A model generated the notes under the pieces. The model was given only the letters and a program-made list of their open reading frames with translations. It was not told where the DNA came from and did not search any database. Position numbers and translations under genes: made by a program. From Rhodoferax sp. UBA4409 (GTDB lineage: Bacteria > Pseudomonadota > Gammaproteobacteria > Burkholderiales > Burkholderiaceae_C), in the NCBI GenBank assembly GCA_002390825.1, contig DGQR01000259.1:1-7458 (forward strand): DNA of 7,458 nt, in the 5' to 3' direction. Of the stretch, positions 5,737-7,458 are shown in pieces (within the stretch, counting starts at the first letter, position 1; each line of letters opens with the position of its first letter).

Positions 5737-6621
5737 ATGTACGAAAACAAAACAACAGGCTTTCTGTTTGTGCTGCCCTTTGTGATCGGGGTGCTGGGCT
5801 TCAAGCTCTTCCCGTTTGTGATGAGCTTCGCATTGAGCTTCACGCAATACGACTTCATCAGCCCGCCCCAGTACATCGGCCTGGAGAATTACCAAGAGCT
5901 GTTTCAGAAAGACCCGCTATTCCAAAAATCGCTGGGGGTCACTTTGCTGTTTGCCGCAGTGGCAGTCCCGATGCGGGTCGGGTTTGCGCTGTTCATGGCC
6001 CACGTGCTGAATTTCAAGCTGCGCGGCATCAACTTCTTTCGCTCTGCGTATTACCTGCCGTCCATCCTGGGTGGGTCGATCGCCGCAGCCATCATGTGGC
6101 GATTCATCTTTTCCCAAAACGGATTGGTGAACATCGTGATGATGCAGATGGGCCTGCAGCCCATCGCTTGGCTAGCCGACGAGCACTACTCACTCTGGAC
6201 CGTGGTGCTTTTGTTTACCTGGCAATTCGGTTCTGCCATGGTCATCTTTCTGGCAGCACTCCAGAACGTGCCCACCTCCTTGTACGAAGCCGCTGAAATC
6301 GACGGCGCCAGCAAGACACAGCAGTTTTTCAAGATCACGGTACCGCTGATCACCCCGGTGATCTTCTTCAACCTGATCATGCAAATGGTGCACGCCTTCC
6401 AGGAGTTCAACGGCCCCTACATGATCACCGAGGGCGGCCCCTTGCACTCCACCTATGTGCTGTCGCTGTACATCTACGACCAGAGCTTCAAGTACTTTAA
6501 CCTGGGCTACGGCAGTGCGCTGTCATGGGTGCTCTTTGCGATCGTGGCGGGCCTCAGTGCGATCTCTTTCTTCACATCCAAGTACTGGGTCTTCTACTCC
6601 GGTGAAAAGGAGCGCAAATAA
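5737..6621 (+). CDS. ABC sugar importer permease, MalF/UgpA-like (CUT1)
   Basis: A 294-residue inner-membrane permease with six predicted membrane helices at about 8-34, 66-90, 104-126, 152-175, 202-222 and 258-280. The cytoplasmic EAA loop reads EAAEIDGASKTQQFFKITVP at 184-203, the docking site for the importer ATPase and the diagnostic feature of binding-protein-dependent importers. The GG-P motif near 233-235 (TEGGPLHST) is typical of the MalF/UgpA subunit of carbohydrate uptake (CUT1) systems. It should pair with the following permease. AAGGA at 5724-5728 lies eight bases before the ATG; the gap from the enolase-superfamily stop is 29 bases with no terminator, so they form one operon. The substrate is probably the sugar acid or glycoside processed by the first gene, by inference from the operon. 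Confidence 0.93.
   Translation: MYENKTTGFLFVLPFVIGVLGFKLFPFVMSFALSFTQYDFISPPQYIGLENYQELFQKDPLFQKSLGVTLLFAAVAVPMRVGFALFMAHVLNFKLRGINFFRSAYYLPSILGGSIAAAIMWRFIFSQNGLVNIVMMQMGLQPIAWLADEHYSLWTVVLLFTWQFGSAMVIFLAALQNVPTSLYEAAEIDGASKTQQFFKITVPLITPVIFFNLIMQMVHAFQEFNGPYMITEGGPLHSTYVLSLYIYDQSFKYFNLGYGSALSWVLFAIVAGLSAISFFTSKYWVFYSGEKERK
6607..6612 (+). promoter_or_regulatory. Ribosome binding site inside the first permease gene
   Basis: AAGGAG lies eight bases before the ATG at 6621, within the last codons of the upstream permease. The stop and start overlap as TAATG, pointing to translational coupling and equal production of the two permease subunits. Confidence 0.8.
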
Positions 6622-7458
6622 TGCAAGCCGAACTGACACTGGCAGAGCGTGCCAGCTCAGACGCCTACGCGAACGAGCTCCAGCGCAAAGAAAAAATCAG
6701 TGCCGCCGTGCGCTACGGTGTGCTGCTGGTCATGGGCCTGGTCATGCTGTACCCCATGATCTGGCTGGTAGGTGCATCCTTCAAAACCAATGCCGAAGTG
6801 TTTACCGAAATCGGCTTCTGGCCGAGCCGGTTTGACTTTTCGGCCTATGCCAAGGGATGGAAGACCAGCACGGAATACACCTTTGCAACGTACTTCCTGA
6901 ACTCCTTCCTGATCATCATTCCCAAGGTGATCGTGACGGTGATTTCATGCGTCCTGGTGGCGTATGCGTTCGCGCGTTTCGAGTTCTGGGGCAAGAAATT
7001 TCTGTTCAGTGTGATGGTCGGCACCATGATGCTGCCGCTGATCATTCTGCGTTTGCCCCAGTACCTGATGTTCAAGGAATTCGGCTGGATCGATACCTAC
7101 TTGCCGCTCATTGTTCCATCGGCATTCGCGACTGATACCTTCTTTGTTTTCATGCTGGTGCAGTTCCTGCGCGGGATTCCGCGTGACATGGAAGAGGCCG
7201 CGCAGATCGACGGCTGCAACGCGCTCCAGCTTCTGTGGTACATCCTGATTCCGATTCTCAAACCGGCTCTCATATCGGTCGTGGTGTTTCAGTTCATCTG
7301 GAGCATGAACGACTTCATGGGGCCACTGATTTATCTCTCCAGCGTAGAGAACTACCCCGTGTCCTTGGCGCTGAAGATGAGCATCGGTGCTACCGAAGAG
7401 GTCGAATGGGCCAGCGTCATTGCCATCTCGGTGGTGGCCTTGATTCCATCACTGGTCG
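6621..7458 (+). CDS. ABC sugar importer permease, MalG/UgpE-like (CUT1), 3' partial
   Basis: The second permease subunit of the importer; 279 residues are visible and the frame is still open at the window end, so perhaps 10-25 C-terminal residues are missing. A soluble N-terminus of about 30 residues precedes helix 1 (about 31-53, with the family motif LYPMIWLVGASFK at 43-55). Further helices lie at about 90-117, 126-150, 158-182, 208-229 and from about 263 on. The EAA loop is EEAAQIDGCNALQLLWYILIP at 191-211, for ATPase docking. The GLY-rich MNDFMGPLIYLSS segment (229-241) is typical of MalG-type subunits. The start codon overlaps the stop of the first permease by one base (TAATG). No binding-protein or ATPase gene is in view; they are expected to the right. 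Confidence 0.92.
   Translation, partial: MQAELTLAERASSDAYANELQRKEKISAAVRYGVLLVMGLVMLYPMIWLVGASFKTNAEVFTEIGFWPSRFDFSAYAKGWKTSTEYTFATYFLNSFLIIIPKVIVTVISCVLVAYAFARFEFWGKKFLFSVMVGTMMLPLIILRLPQYLMFKEFGWIDTYLPLIVPSAFATDTFFVFMLVQFLRGIPRDMEEAAQIDGCNALQLLWYILIPILKPALISVVVFQFIWSMNDFMGPLIYLSSVENYPVSLALKMSIGATEEVEWASVIAISVVALIPSLV

Noticed and set aside
4979..5755. Long open frame (258 codons) on the minus strand across the enolase-superfamily gene
   Set aside because: It lies wholly opposite a clear catalytic gene with conserved motifs; it has no domain character and is explained by high-GC codon usage.
5487..6296. Open frame of 269 codons on the plus strand overlapping the enolase-superfamily gene and first permease
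   Set aside because: It is out of frame with two well supported genes, rich in Arg/Pro/Ser/Thr as expected for a shifted frame, and has no plausible ribosome site.

Overview
This window looks like a chromosomal segment of a Gram-negative betaproteobacterium. The fairly high GC content, the Atm1-type exporter, the general porin ending in phenylalanine and the gene arrangement all resemble Burkholderiales, most likely Comamonadaceae such as the Rhodoferax/Polaromonas group. The lineage is inferred from protein character only. There are no RNA genes, insertion sequences, CRISPR arrays or phage genes, and almost every stretch is coding.

Left block (1-2365, plus strand): the 3' part of an Atm1-type ABC exporter with fused membrane and ATPase domains, cut by the window edge. 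Three bases later comes an unrecognised 204-residue membrane-anchored protein that is probably cotranscribed. A strong hairpin at 2381-2408 with its T-tract on the minus strand closes the opposing porin gene.

Right block (2373-7458): a sugar-acid type uptake and catabolism locus. On the minus strand are an outer-membrane porin (2454-3536, GTG start) and, upstream of it, a GntR/FadR-type regulator (3665-4426). Diverging on the plus strand are an enolase-superfamily (mandelate racemase subgroup) protein (4553-5707) and two CUT1-type ABC sugar permeases (5737-6621, and 6621 to beyond the window end). The second permease runs off the right edge and lacks only its last residues. No substrate-binding protein or ATPase gene of this importer is visible; they probably lie further right.

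How it fits together: the porin would admit the substrate to the periplasm, the ABC importer would move it inward, and the enolase-superfamily enzyme would probably dehydrate or isomerise it. The GntR protein would sense the substrate or an intermediate. The best regulatory evidence is a perfect 17-bp palindrome (4501-4517) before the catabolic operon. Its 10-bp core, GACGTCTGAC, recurs in a 23-bp inverted repeat (3577-3599) in front of the porin. This suggests one regulon covering both transcription units. The substrate cannot be named from sequence alone. The enzyme has the metal ligands and K-x-H motif expected of the superfamily, but appears to lack the Asp that usually pairs with the catalytic His.
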